DNA of 64,000 nt from Forficula auricularia (lineage: Eukaryota > Arthropoda > Insecta > Dermaptera > Forficulidae): assembly GCA_024734495.1 (NCBI GenBank), contig JALMQS010000916.1:1-64000 (forward strand). Direction: 5' to 3'. The position numbers and the translations under genes were made by a program. Each line of letters opens with the position of its first letter. Positions within the stretch are counted from its first letter, which is position 1. Shown here in pieces: positions 1 through 10,928 of this stretch. The notes beneath the pieces are model-generated. The model ran no database searches. It was not told where the DNA came from and saw only the letters and a list, made by a program, of their open reading frames with translations.

Positions 1-1092
1 ATTAAAAGCCGATTCATCTGGTTAGAACTTGTTATAACAAAGTCGTTGAGGACTAGTATTACTAGTCGAGAGATGGGAAACTTGCGGCCTTCGAAAAATT
101 TTTCTGCATTCTTATTCATTTCTATATTATTGATGTTGTTGTTTTTCTAGCTCTTTAAATTTTAAAATTTTAAACTCGAAATTAAATTCACAGCTTAAAT
201 TGGAAAACAGTTTATGTGCGATATTATGGAAAAGCAAAATGAACTAAATATTACTTCGCAGGGAAAAAGACATGTTGGTCAAAAATTCCGGTATTTCGAA
301 TTTTTTTTTAACACTTTTCTCTAAATTAGAATTATTTTGGTAACCTTTAAGAGTCCAGCATGCAGGGAAAACTAATATCTTCCAAAATACTTAACCCTTT
401 AACTGCGTATATTTTTTGTAGAACCAAGCGCTCCAAACGCAAAGAAATAGAGAAAATAGAGCGAAAATTTGCTTATGTTTATATACCACACCCGCGTCTG
501 GCTAAAATTTTAGCAAGTGGTTTATAAACCACACCCGCAGTTAAAGTGTTAAGGTTCTTATACAAGGAAAAATGGATAGACAACACAAAAATTTGACCCT
601 TCCCAAAATTATCATTCGGTAAAGATTTTTAATTATGGTGAAAATTAATACATATGTATAACTTTTAAACGAAACCTTAAAAAACGAAAAAATCTCATTA
701 GCTAACTCTTATTAAAGAATTAAAGAATAATACATTTAATTCCCTGTTAAAAAGAGTTTGATTTTCGCCAATACCACTGGTATTAATAGTTTTATATCGT
801 TGCAATATCTTCATTCTGAAATTTAGTAGCTGTTTTTATATTTCATTTTTCAGAAGTTTTGAAGTTAGAAAACATTTTAAAAAAAATATGTTTTGTAAAC
901 AGAACTAACTTTCTATGCTTTTCGGTTTATGACCTATTGTGAGAGATGGACACATCCTTGGAAATGATTTTTCTTCACATTGCTAAACACAAATAAGCAA
1001 AAAAAAAATAAAGTGTTCGAATCCATTCAATAAATCTCCGCCTACCAAGTTAGCGTATTGTGTAATTAAAAGGGGAAACAACAAATTAATTA

Positions 1093-1275
1093 GGGGGGGT
1101 CAGATAGGCTAGGCGGTAGCGTGTCATCCTGCTAATCAAGTGGACCCGGGTTCGAATCCGACTCGAGGCATCCGGCTAAAATCTGACCCCCGGGGTAAGG
1201 ACAAATTTAAAAATAATAAATAGTATCGTAAATGGCTTATGGCTAGAAAGGCCGAAAAGCCAAACAAAAAAAAAA
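1093..1275 (+). mobile_element. tRNA-derived SINE (family 1), with 10-bp target duplication
   Basis: Flanked by AAATTAATTA at 1083-1092 and 1276-1285; copy 2 at 24393-24410 has the unoccupied site. The head has an A-box-like TAGGCGGTAGCGTGTC and a B box GGGTTCGAATCC, followed by a body and an A-rich tail. Polymerase III transcribed, mobilised by a LINE. A second copy is at 38451-38621. Confidence 0.9.
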
Positions 1276-1300
1276 AAATTAATTATTGAAAATAAATAAC

Positions 1301-1546
1301 CTGTGCTGCTGCCCATGAACAGGCGATAATTAATATAGTAAATCGCACAACATTTGTGAAACACCAAATCAAAAATATCCAAAAGCGTAAACTTTTTATT
1401 ATGTTCAAATTTGTAAATATTTTGTGAAAATCGTAGGTATTCCAAAAAAAAATGTATCCAGTTAATATTAATAATTGTCCAGATTGACATTTATTGATTT
1501 TATTTCCCAATATGAAAAGTTGATCATAGAACTTTGCTGCGTCGAT
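1301..1546 (-). CDS. Chemoreceptor copy 1, exon 4
   Basis: Eighty-two codons between a long T-tract acceptor (TTTTTTTTTTTAG) and the donor CAG|GTTATT, phase 0 at both ends. It begins IDAAKFYDQLFILGNKINKC, then TM5 (GQLLILTGYIFFW), a short extracellular loop (residues 40-52) and TM6 (FWIFLIWCFTNVVRF and on) ending ACSWAAAQ. A SINE sits in the following intron, 26 bp past the donor, only in this copy. Confidence 0.85.
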
Positions 1547-4500
1547 CTAAAAAAAAAAGAAAAAGAAAAAATCTTAAGCAGGTCACGTGACTTTAACGCC
1601 GTCCCCCCGTATAATTATATAATTTTATTTATATGAAATTGTAATCGTTCATAAAAATCTAGTTTTTGCTTTTTTTTTTTTAATATCTAAAGAACACTTA
1701 AGGAGGTTCTTTCGCGACAATCCACACAAAAAGTTTTAGCCTCGTAGCCACTTTATAAATATGAATAGTGTTAAAATTTTAGGTTATGTTTTTTAACGTG
1801 ACTGTACTTTTTACGCTACTATATTCTATTTATGAATGGATCGTTTTCAAGCCATTGATATTTTATCCCCTCCACTAAAAATAATCGCCCAAATATGTGT
1901 TTTTTTTTTTCTTATTTTTTTATCAACACTACGTGGTAAATAATTTCAATTTGTTTTAAGTTTCTGCAAATATATTATTCTTAAAAATATTAGTTTTTTA
2001 TCAAGATGGTGAAAGTCCTTCAATGAAAAAAAATAAAATAAATATCATTTTCCCACCGTTTACCAATCTACCATATGTAAAAAATTTCATTTTTAATCGC
2101 AATTATTTCATGTTTGGTGTGGTAAATCGTCTTCAAATATTAACAGTGTGTATATTAAGCTTTTAATGACTTATATTCCAAGTTTTGAAGACTTCTTGAA
2201 ATTTTTGCATTTGTAAAAGAACTGCCTTAATGCTCTGGGTGCAAGGCAAAAAACTAAGGAAATACACCATTTTTCTTCATATTTTTTCGTACTACCTATG
2301 GCAAATTTGTTAAAAGATAAAATGTACTAATTATAAAATAGATTTAAACTAATGATAAGATTTAAGTTATTTAATATATATAATGCTTCAAAAAGCTTAG
2401 TAGTTTATGTGTCATTTTTTCAATAATATATAAAAAGAAAAAAAAATGAATGATAAATACTGGTTTCATTATATTATTAGATATCATACACTTCTCCAGG
2501 TTTTTATTAAGTCGTTTGAAATAATAGCCAAGCAGAATTGCTTTTAAATAACATTGCACTATTCCTTGGATGATTATTATTTGATTCAATTCCAATAAAA
2601 TAAGTTGCCAACGGAAACTCTGAAAAATAAAATAATAATAATAATGGAAGGATTCCAATAAATTACACCTTATTTTATATGTGTTAATTTTTTCTTTCCT
2701 CACTACCTCTTTCGTTGCAAAAAAATAATAATAATATTTGAATATTTGATGAAAAAGATTTGGGTACGATTAGAGAAAAGAGAAAATTTGAGGAAGAAAA
2801 GAATTCAGATATGGAATAGCGGACTTTCAGAGAAGGGAAACAAAACTGTATTGGGAGCTTGAGTCAAACCAGTCTTAGGACTGAATATTTTCTTATATTG
2901 TAAATAACAATAAAAAATATTTCACCTAGAACCAATACCTTTCTCGTTAAAAGTTATTTTCTTATAAAGTGAATAAATCTGGATGAGGAAGATTTTTTAC
3001 CATTCCTTAGGAAAATGATATAAAACAGACCAGCTCATTTACTAGAATGCCTTTACGGCTGGGAAAACACATAAAATTGTTGTTTTCTTTTTAAATAAAT
3101 AAATGTATCTACCGATTGTTGGAATTCTCTAAGGGCCGGTTGTATGTCGCAAAGTAAATGCTTTTTACCACTATCAAACGATAGATGGTAAATGGAGCCA
3201 CTGGGATGGCCAATCAGATGACAGGCACTTTCAGTCATCCCAGTGGCTCTATTTACCATCTATCGTTTGATTGAGTCTTTACCTGAGGACCCTTTGAAGT
3301 CGCACTCTCCACCAGACCGATTACAATACTTTCCCCATGCTTCGCATTGGATAAAGTAAAAATATTAAATCAATTAGATCTCAAAAAAATGCAAATAATA
3401 ATTTTAGACAAATTAACTTTTTAACGTTAGTTTTAATTTTTTCTTAATCTAATTTGAACCGCGAAAGTTAAATATTATAATCAATAAATTCTTATGTTAA
3501 TTCTACATATTAGAAAATTATTTTATTATTTTTTTTGAAAAGGAAAAATAAATTGAGCAACCGACGGGATTCGAACCCATGTCTCTTTCCTTTACGCGTA
3601 AAGAGAGACACCAGTTCGAATCCCGTCGGATGCTCAATTTACTATCAGACATTTTGACAAAACAATTATTATGAAAGATATTAATTTGCCGATGGTAATA
3701 GATTCAAATTTACAAGAAATCATAAGTTGGTGTCATCTATTAAATTCGATGGAATGGAATATTTTTAATTATATGTCAGAGGGGTTGTTTTTCACCGCCT
3801 CGGGAATCGAACCCGAGTGCTAGTAACGGCAATCCGGGCCACCTGGCTCACCTGCAGGATGCGAATCTCTCTGACATATGTACACGCGTAAAATATTTTA
3901 CTCAAAGATTGTTATCTTAATTTGTAAAATTTCGCGATATAGTGATTCTAAATTTAAACATATAGCCATGCAATATAATTTAAATAAAGGTCGTTGAGTG
4001 CATCCTGAAGGTGAGCCAGGTGGCCCGGATTGCTGCTACTGGCACTCGGGTTCGATTTCCGAGGGGGTGAAAAACAACCCCTCTGATATATAATTAAAAA
4101 TATTCCATTCCATCTGATTTAATAGATGAAACCAACTTATGATTTCTTGTAAATTTGAATATATTACCATCGGCAAATTAATATCTTTCATATTAAATTA
4201 GGAAAAGTCATTCCATTGCCCTTCGAATTTTGAATCTCTTCAAAATTCGAAACACTGAACGACCTTTATTTAAATTATATGGCATGGCTTTATGTTTAAA
4301 TTTAGAATCCCTATATCGCGAAATTTTACAAATTAAGATAACAATCTTTGAGTAAAATATTTTACGCGTTGTCAGAGAGGTTCGCATCCTGCAGGTGAGC
4401 CAGGTGGCCCGGATTGATGTTACTGGCACTCGGGTTCGATTCCCGAGGGGGTGAAAATCAACCCCTCTGACATATAATTAAAAATATTCCATTCCATCGA

Positions 4501-7500
4501 ATTTAATAGATGACACCAACTTATGATTTCTTGTAAAACAATTATTATCTCGAAAAATATAATTTTTTCGAAGTTCACTTATTAGAGCTTTTTTGTAGAC
4601 CGAAATGCCATGGTTTTGCTCAATTTTTAAAATCAAAATAGTTTCAGCCGTTTTTTAGATATTTTGAAAAAAAGAAGGAAATAAACCACTTTTTTCATGC
4701 ATGATTATAATACTTGACCATACCTTGTATGGTAGAGTAAAAAAAATATATATTTTGGATGTCTGTGTGTAAAAGTCCCAAATTATCCATTTTTTTTGAT
4801 AATTTTTGTACCAAATTTTAATTCGACTATTGATTTTAAGGAAAATTAGTATAACTTTCAAGTTTGTTTCTTATTTAGCTTACGATTAACAATGTTCTGA
4901 AAGACGGGCAATGTCATTTTTTTCAGGTTTATGTTTCTACAATCAATAATTTTAAATGTACTTGAACTCTGGTTTAAAGGAATTTCCTATTTATTTTACT
5001 TCCCTATTATTGGATTTGAATATATTCCTTGTATTTACCAATAATCAGAAAAGTTGTTAACACTAGCTCTATTTTCATTGATTGAAACTAGGCTGTTTGA
5101 GTAAACGATTGCACATTTTCTTATGGTGTTTGGGCTCATTATAATAAGTTTAAAATATATCACGTTTATTAGAAAGTGCTTGATAATTTTTCAATTAGCC
5201 TTTTCTTAACCATTCCAAAAGGGTGGGATTATATTTGCAATTAGCAATCAGCCTACGGCCTATATATATAATTGATAAGCCTTCCTTTTTTGAAGATTAA
5301 AAATTTCAAGATTAATCGGTTAAAAATAAATGTAATTACTGACTGATAAGTTATCTTACTTGTTCTTGATATGTTAAGATGCTTCGTAAAGTTTCAGCAA
5401 AACCAATAAATAATATATTAAAAATCAAAAAAGAGAGACCATATTTTTTTAGCTGATATCCAATATTATCCTGTGCCAGTTCAAAATCGATAAATTTTTG
5501 CATGATATCAATTTCTTGATGACGACAATAGAAATTTTCTATTATAATTACTGCTATCAAAACCTCTTCGCTAAGCTGGAATCAATTAAATGACAAATTC
5601 ATTAATATTTATTATAAAAATATAGATTTTAGATGTTTTTACTTTCACTTTGAAATAAATATTCAGTAATACCCCGACTTACGCTACCCCGTTTTACGCG
5701 AATTCGGAAATACGCGGTTTTTGTTTTTGATTGATTCTCTTTTTGAAGACTGGTTTGGTCATCATTTTAATCCTTAAGTCAAACGTTATTGCCAATTGAA
5801 AGAGATTCCATTTATAGTGATGCTACTAATTGACAATGCACCAGGTCATCATTCTACAACTCTAATTAATTTCGATCCACGGGTGGAAGTTGTATTTTTG
5901 CCACCAATCTTCAACCAATGGACCAGGGAGTCATTAAAACATTTAAAGCTTACTACACAAGGCGATCATTTGCACATCTAAATGAAGCTATGAGACAAAA
6001 TAACAAGCTTTCTGTCAAAGACTTTTGGAAGCAATTCAATGTTTTAGATGCTGTAAGAATTATTGGACAATCTTGCAATGAGATTTCACAAAATACTTTG
6101 AATGGCGTCTGGAAAAAGCTGTGTCCATTTTTTTCACCACAGAAACCCAAGAAGAATCAGCCTCAAATCCTGAAGAAATCGATAGTATAATTGAAGAAGT
6201 GGTCGATATTGCCAAACAATTAAATTTAGAAGTGGGTGGTGATGACGTCCAAGAATTGCTGGATTCACACAATCAAGAGCTAACAATTGACGAGCTTATG
6301 GAAATGCGTGAGCAAGACATTGAACAAACTGATTCGTTAGACCCAGTTGAAATGGAAAATCAAATGACGATTTCAAACTTAACAGAAGGCCTCAGTACAA
6401 TTGAAAAGGGGTCATATATTTTAGAAAAAATAGATTCCAATGAAGAGCGCGTTTCTACTACAAAACGGAAAATAAAAAAGTTACTGGCATATGCTACGAG
6501 GAAATTTTACTTGAGAAGAAGAAAAACTTATCTCGTCAGGCGACATTGTTGGAATATATGAAGCCTTCGACATCAAAATAACTTAGGTTTACGTTGTTTT
6601 ATTCATAGTAATGTAAATTGCTTTCATAGTCTAATATTTTATTAAACATGTTTCTTCTAAATTATTGTTTTCTTTAGACTCTGGTCCGAATTACACAAAC
6701 TTTATATGTATTTATATGCAAAGTTGAACCCCGACTTAGGCGAATTCGACTTACACTGCTATCGCTTGGTCCCATCTATCGCCTAAGTCCAGGGTATTAC
6801 TGTAATAGATATCTTATGGTAAATGTACGAATATTGGGAAATGTGTATATGGGCAAGCGTAGAAAATCAAAAGATTATTTTTAAAATATTTGTTCCTTGT
6901 TTATTTGATAATTCCTCTGAACATTTCAAATAGGAGAAAATAAGAGTCTAAGGAAACCTCTGACGTTATACCATTGATTCAAGTTCAAGAAAATCAATGA
7001 TTTTTTACTTTTTTAAGGTAGTTGTTCCGCTAAATGCGTTTTCTTAGGATTTTTTTGAAATTTAGCCTGATTATTATTTATTGGTATACTTCTGCATCGA
7101 TTGGTGGTGTAAGGGCGTACACCTGGACGGGAGAGCATGTAGAGGACTGAAGGACCGGGATGAAAACAGCCCTTCAGTATTGGGTAAATGAAATACACTT
7201 ATTTGCAAAAATATATTCAAAACTAATGATTTATTACCCGCTATTTGGCGGGGGTGATATGTACATATTATAGAATGAAATATGCGGGAGACTGCAGTGA
7301 AAGGGGGAATCACGCGAGATCGACTCGCGAACAAAGAGACAAGATGGCCCCACGCGGAGCGTTGAAAGATACGTATGTGCACACGACGTGCATTGGAGCG
7401 AGCAAGCGACTTCCCTTCGAACACGAACGTACGAGATAAATTATATTTTAAAAAAACTAAAAAACATGATTCTAAAAAGTACAAAATGTAGATACTACTT

Positions 7501-8092
7501 AATCAAAAAGCGTGGGGCACTTTGTCGAAATTAATTAAAAGTGTCTGCGCCCCACACTTTTTGATTAAGTATTACATTATTTTGTACTTTTTAGAAGGAT
7601 GTTTTTTAGTTTTTTTAAAATATAATTTATTCATTTAATTTCCCTTTGATCGAAAAGTAACTTTGTTTAGCTTAAAATTTGTTTATATGTGAGTTAAAAA
7701 AAGGTTATCATTGTAAAATTGAAGAGAATTTTAAGTATGAACTACTATAATAACAGGTTATGAAAACAAATTGACTTTTTCTGGGCCGCGACATGAATAT
7801 ATTTCTCAAATTTGTAAGCGTTTTAAAAAGGTTAAGAACCACTGTTTTATAGGATACCTATACTTACAAGCGATAAGAAAAAAACAATTTCCATCTTTGA
7901 AGAAATGAATAAAATAAAAGTGTCAACGAATTCGAGAATCATCATAATCCCAATAAGAAATAATAATAATATAGTTAATTTGAAGTGTCCTCTAATTTCA
8001 CGATGAAATCGTTTTCCTTCATAGCTCCAGTGGCATAATCCAAAAATTCTTCCAATTGTATAAATTATATTCGTCGATTCACAAATGTCCAT
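1301..8092 (-). CDS. Gustatory-receptor-like chemoreceptor gene, copy 1 (partial, 4 exons visible)
   Basis: Predicted seven-transmembrane insect gustatory receptor, a ligand-gated channel subunit of chemosensory neurons. Exons are 8092-7868, 5575-5360, 2619-2461 and 1546-1301, with all junctions in phase 0; 282 codons are visible. The N-terminus (IYTIGRIFGLCHWSYEGK) resembles the short cytoplasmic leader of the family. Hydrophobic segments fall in the expected series, and the IDAAKFYDQL..N block before TM5 and the aromatic TM6 ending ACSWAAAQ are typical. The next exon (the AnkTp block) and the final TYxxxxxQF exon lie beyond the left edge. Introns hold a SINE, a pogo/Tigger and MITEs. Splice signals are strong, including a GTAAGT donor after exon 1. 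The assignment rests on pattern recognition of the family, not a search; an odorant receptor is less likely because the AnkT-type exon is seen in copy 2. Confidence 0.8.
2461..2619 (-). CDS. Chemoreceptor copy 1, exon 3
   Basis: Fifty-three codons following a strong acceptor (polypyrimidine tract then TTTTTCAG). The exon is almost entirely TM4 (RWQLILLELNQIIIIQGIVQ and on), followed by the cytoplasmic YYFKRLNKNLEKCM motif that resembles the F..LN..L block of gustatory receptors. The donor chosen, CCA|GTATTT, is moderate; it keeps phase 0 with the next exon. Confidence 0.75.
3133..3291. mobile_element. Foldback MITE, GGGCCRGTTG family, degenerate right end
   Basis: Starts after TAA with GGGCCGGTTGTATGTCG and contains a long internal inverted repeat around CCACTGGGATGGCCAATCAG. 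The right end is mutated. Same family as 17142-17381 and 42079-42264. Confidence 0.7.
3548..3642. repeat. Hairpin of two inverted tRNA-like halves
   Basis: Left arm ATTGAGCAACCGACGGGATT and right arm AATCCCGTCGGATGCTCAAT are nearly perfect reverse complements. Each contains GTTCGAATCCC, a B-box and T-arm-like motif, on opposite strands. The ~20-bp apex includes TTTACGCGTAAA. No acceptor stem is formed, so this is not a tRNA gene. Confidence 0.75.
3673..4535. mobile_element. 863-bp composite of three tRNA-like units, 13-bp target duplication
   Basis: Flanked by AAACAATTATTAT at 3660-3672 and 4536-4548; the unbroken target sequence is visible in the related repeat near 14490. It comprises one minus-orientation unit (3673-3999) and two plus-orientation units (4000-4195, truncated at its 5' end; about 4210-4535, truncated at its 3' end). 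Each unit has a core with TGAGCCAGGTGGCCCGG (A-box-like) and CTCGGGTTCGATTCCCGAG (a perfect T-arm-like hairpin) inside AT-rich flanks common to the units. Confidence 0.75.
5360..5575 (-). CDS. Chemoreceptor copy 1, exon 2
   Basis: Seventy-two codons between an acceptor (TTGATTCCAG before 5575) and a GTAAGA donor after 5360, phase 0 at both ends. It completes TM2 (LIAVIIIENFY), carries the family-typical intracellular stretch with QKFIDFELAQDNIGYQLKKY, and then TM3 (YGLSFLIFNILFIGFAETLR). A pogo/Tigger insertion begins about 90 bp upstream in the preceding intron. Confidence 0.8.
5664..6802 (+). mobile_element. Pogo/Tigger-type DNA transposon, internally deleted
   Basis: Ends are CAGTAATACCCCGACTTA and, inverted, TAAGTCCAGGGTATTACTG. 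The copy 2 sequence (29310-29320) is the empty site, giving an insertion at about TA, with the left TA changed to TT. The element holds the C-terminal part of a DDE transposase but no N-terminal helix-turn-helix region. Confidence 0.9.
5796..6567 (+). pseudogene. Pogo/Tigger transposase relic
   Basis: Three overlapping frames together give the C-terminal half of a jerky/Tigger-type transposase. The second catalytic Asp is in LIDNAPGHH and the third in MDQGVIKTF. The first Asp and the CENP-B-like DNA-binding region are absent. A short deletion at LPP just before the third Asp shifts the frame near 5910, and another shift falls near 6150. The acidic tail (LEVGGDDVQELLDSHNQELT) is typical of the family. 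Confidence 0.88.
7017..7112 (+). mobile_element. 5' end of a TTAA-inserting MITE
   Basis: After TTAA at 7013-7016 comes GGTAGTTGTTCCGC, the terminal repeat of the family seen complete at 45506-46234 and 51758-52489. Copy 2 keeps the plain site near 29533. The rest of the element is missing. Confidence 0.7.
7200..7440. other. CpG-rich island without coding support
   Basis: Much richer in G, C and CpG than its surroundings (for example CGCGAGATCGACTCGCG). It is absent from copy 2. Short open frames cross it on both strands but none looks like a known protein. It could be part of a retroelement or regulatory DNA; I cannot decide. Confidence 0.4.
7452..7612. repeat. Palindromic MITE-like repeat (copy 1)
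   Basis: Arms around CTTAATCAAAAAGCGTGGGG and its reverse complement, nested in the hAT element whose right end is at about 7846. Shared with copy 2 at 31509-31668. Confidence 0.75.
7868..8092 (-). CDS. Chemoreceptor copy 1, exon 1 (start codon to GTAAGT donor)
   Basis: Seventy-five codons from ATG at 8092, ending in phase 0 before a perfect GTAAGT donor at 7867-7862. TM1 is about residues 37-63, and the start of TM2 (MEIVFFLSL) closes the exon. A hAT MITE end lies a few bases inside the intron in both gene copies, so it predates the duplication. A run of A precedes the ATG on the coding strand. Confidence 0.8.
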
Positions 8093-8251
8093 TTTTTTTT
8101 TTTTTTTGTTTAAATATTATCGGTGATTGAACATTTTATTCTAAAAAAATATACATATATTATACATAATAATACAAAATAAATAATAGCATGGTGTGTA
8201 TATTATTTGGACTTACTCTCGCCCCACATTATTAACCTACTGTATTATATA

Positions 8252-8919
8252 CAGAGTGATTCACGGTCGATGGTAGGTTAGACGTTTATGGAAAACGGAG
8301 CGCAGGATTTTTCTGAAAATTTAGCACCTTGCATTTTCTTACCTGTTCTATCGATCTAAAATATTTTCAGCATTGCGACGTTTCTGCTTCCATCGAAAAG
8401 TTCTAGCAACTTTATTTTTTAAATGGAACACCGGGGCGTATATTAACACGTTTTTAGTACCGTCCTTTTATAATACTTTTATGTTAATATTGTCCTATAT
8501 CTATCCCTATCGGGTTTCGAGATAAAAAATAATTTGTGTTAAATATGGTCCAAAACATAGCCTTAATTAAGCTTAAATAAATTAGTGATCTCAATTTATG
8601 AAAAGTTGATATTTTGGTGGTAGTTTAGATAGACCCAAAGTATTTAATTTACCTTGAGAAATCGACTCCATATCATACAGGGCGTGGAAAAATTACTATT
8701 ATTTCCTTTATTCATAAAAGGGGTCTAAAGTAAATGAAGTTAATATACGGGGTGTTCCATTTAAAAAAATTAATAAGCTGCTAGGACTTTTCGATGGAAG
8801 CGGAAACGTCGCAATGCCGAAAATATTTTAGATCGATAGAACACAGGTAAATTTTCAGAAAAATCCTGAGTTCCGTTTACCATAAACGTCTAACCTACAA
8901 TCGACCGTGAATCACCCTG
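8252..8919. mobile_element. TA-inserting element with long inverted repeats (copy 1)
   Basis: Termini CAGAGTGATTCACGGTCGA and inverted CAGGGTGATTCACGGTCGA, flanked by TA. The arms exceed 100 bp and no transposase frame is present. It lies just upstream of the chemoreceptor start codon, so it could overlap the promoter region. Copy 2 (from 32309) keeps only the left part. Confidence 0.8.
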
Positions 8920-8969
8920 TATAATCAAATATTGAAAGTTATATTAATTAATTTTATTATAGACAAAAG

Positions 8970-9240
8970 GAACGGCCGGAGCAAAAGTCCGGGATCTCCT
9001 CTTTACAAAGAGGTCCTCTTAACCAACTAACTGATCTAGAAATTCCCGATGGGTGATGCTGATGTGATTAATTGAGAGGTGTTTAAATACCATAGTTTGA
9101 TAATAGATAGATTACTGCTAAACCACACAAATAAATAAAGTATTAAGATTAGTGAAATTCTATAGTCATATAGACATAAACAGTGGTTTGGGTACGGAAT
9201 TAGGTATCTGAGTTGGTTAAGAGGGTCCCGCCAGTTACGC
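8970..9240. repeat. Inverted pair of tRNA-like modules
   Basis: The minus strand near 9035-8975 has TTAGTTGGTTAAGAGGACC (A-box-like) and a degenerate B box. The plus strand at 9208-9240 has CTGAGTTGGTTAAGAGGGTCC. The module is followed by TCCTTTTGTCT, shared with the repeat at 50612-50650. Likely SINE-derived; no intact tRNA fold. Confidence 0.55.
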
Positions 9241-9272
9241 GAAGGTCCTATGAGTGAAAATATTTTGTTTTG

Positions 9273-9520
9273 CTGAGAGTAGCAGAGTTGTTGATTCATA
9301 AAGAAAAATCAAAGCGATTGTCCTCTGGATGCAAATAAACAAACATATAATAATTGGATGTGATTTTAATAAAATTTCAACTCTTAACAAAATTAATCAC
9401 AAAAACAAAAGCTTCAACAGCTATATTTTGAATGAATATATATAATTTATTTGTTTGAGACTATAGTTTCGAAGGTTTGACTTCCATCATCAGTCTTTCT
9501 AATGAGAAATAGTTTGTCAC
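9273..9520 (-). mobile_element. Penelope-like repeat with hammerhead core (copy 1)
   Basis: Shares GAGAGTAGCAGA and the hammerhead segment with 48410-48715. On the minus strand it reads CTGATGA at 9493-9487, a weak four-pair helix (GAAG/CTTC), GAAA at 9470-9467, then CTATAGTC ending at 9459. Hammerhead motifs are known in the terminal repeats of Penelope-like retroelements. No reverse transcriptase remains here. Confidence 0.6.
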
Positions 9521-10486
9521 CTGTGATCTGGTCAATATATAGGTATATATAAATATATAGCAATTTCGAAAATTAATTAAATAATTTCGGGTTGGCCTCT
9601 CTCGGACTTTCCATTAGGAGGTTACACAAACAAAATTTAATTGTCCATTATTTGGTTCATTTTACAAAGACACACATCTTAGTGGTATGGTCGGAGATCC
9701 CAGCTCTCCAGGAGACCGGAACTTTAAGGATGTCTTTCGCAAACAGCGGAGCCGGTGCTCTAATTAATACTGATAGTGACTTAGTATATTTTTGGCCGTG
9801 ATAAACGAAAAACATGTGATATTATAGACGTAATCTACTAAGGCTAGAAGAAAACACTGTGTACTTTCCCTGTGGACAGTGAAAGGCAGTTTTTACACTC
9901 GCTATGAAAAACTGAAAGTAGATTAGTTTAAATTCTTCAGTTATTTTTGAATGAGTACATATATACCTTTGATTTCTACGAGTTCGCTTAAGCTGAAACT
10001 GTCTCAGAGGAATTACTCATTTTAAGAGACACAAGAATTAACGAAAATAAAATGAAATAGAATCTGTTTCTAATTCAAATTTTGGATCGAATGCAATATT
10101 CTAATAGATAAAATTAATTCAATTTCTATTAAAGTCTATTAAAAGTAAAAGAATTTATAATTCATTAGAGAAATAAAGGGAATAGATTGTTTAATATAAT
10201 TATAAGAGAGTGGATAAACTAATATACAGGTAGGGTGGCTTCTTTTCTTAATGGATTATTTTGTATTGAATATTTGAAGTTGAATAGAGAAAGCCAAAAA
10301 TAAGAGTGTATTTCACTTTAATAATAAAATATTAAGGCGAAACAACTTATCAATAATTATGAATAATCAATAGCCGGATATCGATCAAATATTCTTGATA
10401 ATTACCTAACCTAAGTAACTCTGTCTTAAAACTTATAATGTGTCTGTTTGTGTACCACACGATTTTCTTTTACAGTGCCCCTTCTA

Positions 10487-10923
10487 GTGACCCACAGATT
10501 ATGTATATAAAATTTGCTGAGTTTGGTCCAAAAGCAAAAATTTTCATATTTTGACCCCCCCCCCTTTTTTGGGTAGTTTTTGGGGAAATCTTTTTAAACA
10601 AAAGTTGTCAGTTTAGGAGTTATTTGATAATTTTCATTCGTGCGCTTCAAACCCCCTTTTGGGGTCAAAATATCAAAACGTTATATAGCTAAAACGTAAG
10701 TTAAAAGACATCTTATGTAAATTTAAAATTTCATAATAATCCCTTCAGCCGTTTTTACGTGAATCCTGAGCAACTTTTCGGAAACGACGGAAACAGACAG
10801 ACAGATATACAGGAATTTTGTTGAGGGTGTTTTCGTTCATAACTTTGCTTGAAACGTGTGCAACCAAAATTTGGCATGATTTGGAGCAATGTACAGACAA
10901 AACCTTAATTTTATATATATAGA
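10487..10923 (-). mobile_element. Helitron-like sequence, 5' end at 10923
   Basis: Reading the minus strand from 10923: A|TCTATATATATAAAATTAAGG, a classic Helitron 5' end. The left limit CTAG at 10487-10490 lies where copy 1 departs from copy 2 (33914), but has no clear terminal hairpin. Body sequence matches 58446-58930. It sits next to a mariner relic. Confidence 0.6.
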
Positions 10924-10928
10924 TAAAA

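Noticed and set aside
1176..1490. Alternative frame overlapping chemoreceptor exon 4
   Set aside because: The frame starts inside the exon and reads through the intron and the SINE; the spliced reading (1546-1301) has proper borders and family similarity.
3540..4450. tRNA genes
   Set aside because: Box A and B-like motifs are present, but no acceptor stem pairs with the sequence after the T arm, and copies are in inverted arrays. They are tRNA-derived repeats.
7074..7484. 136-codon minus-strand open frame
   Set aside because: It crosses a MITE end and the CpG-rich island with no recognisable domain or splice context.
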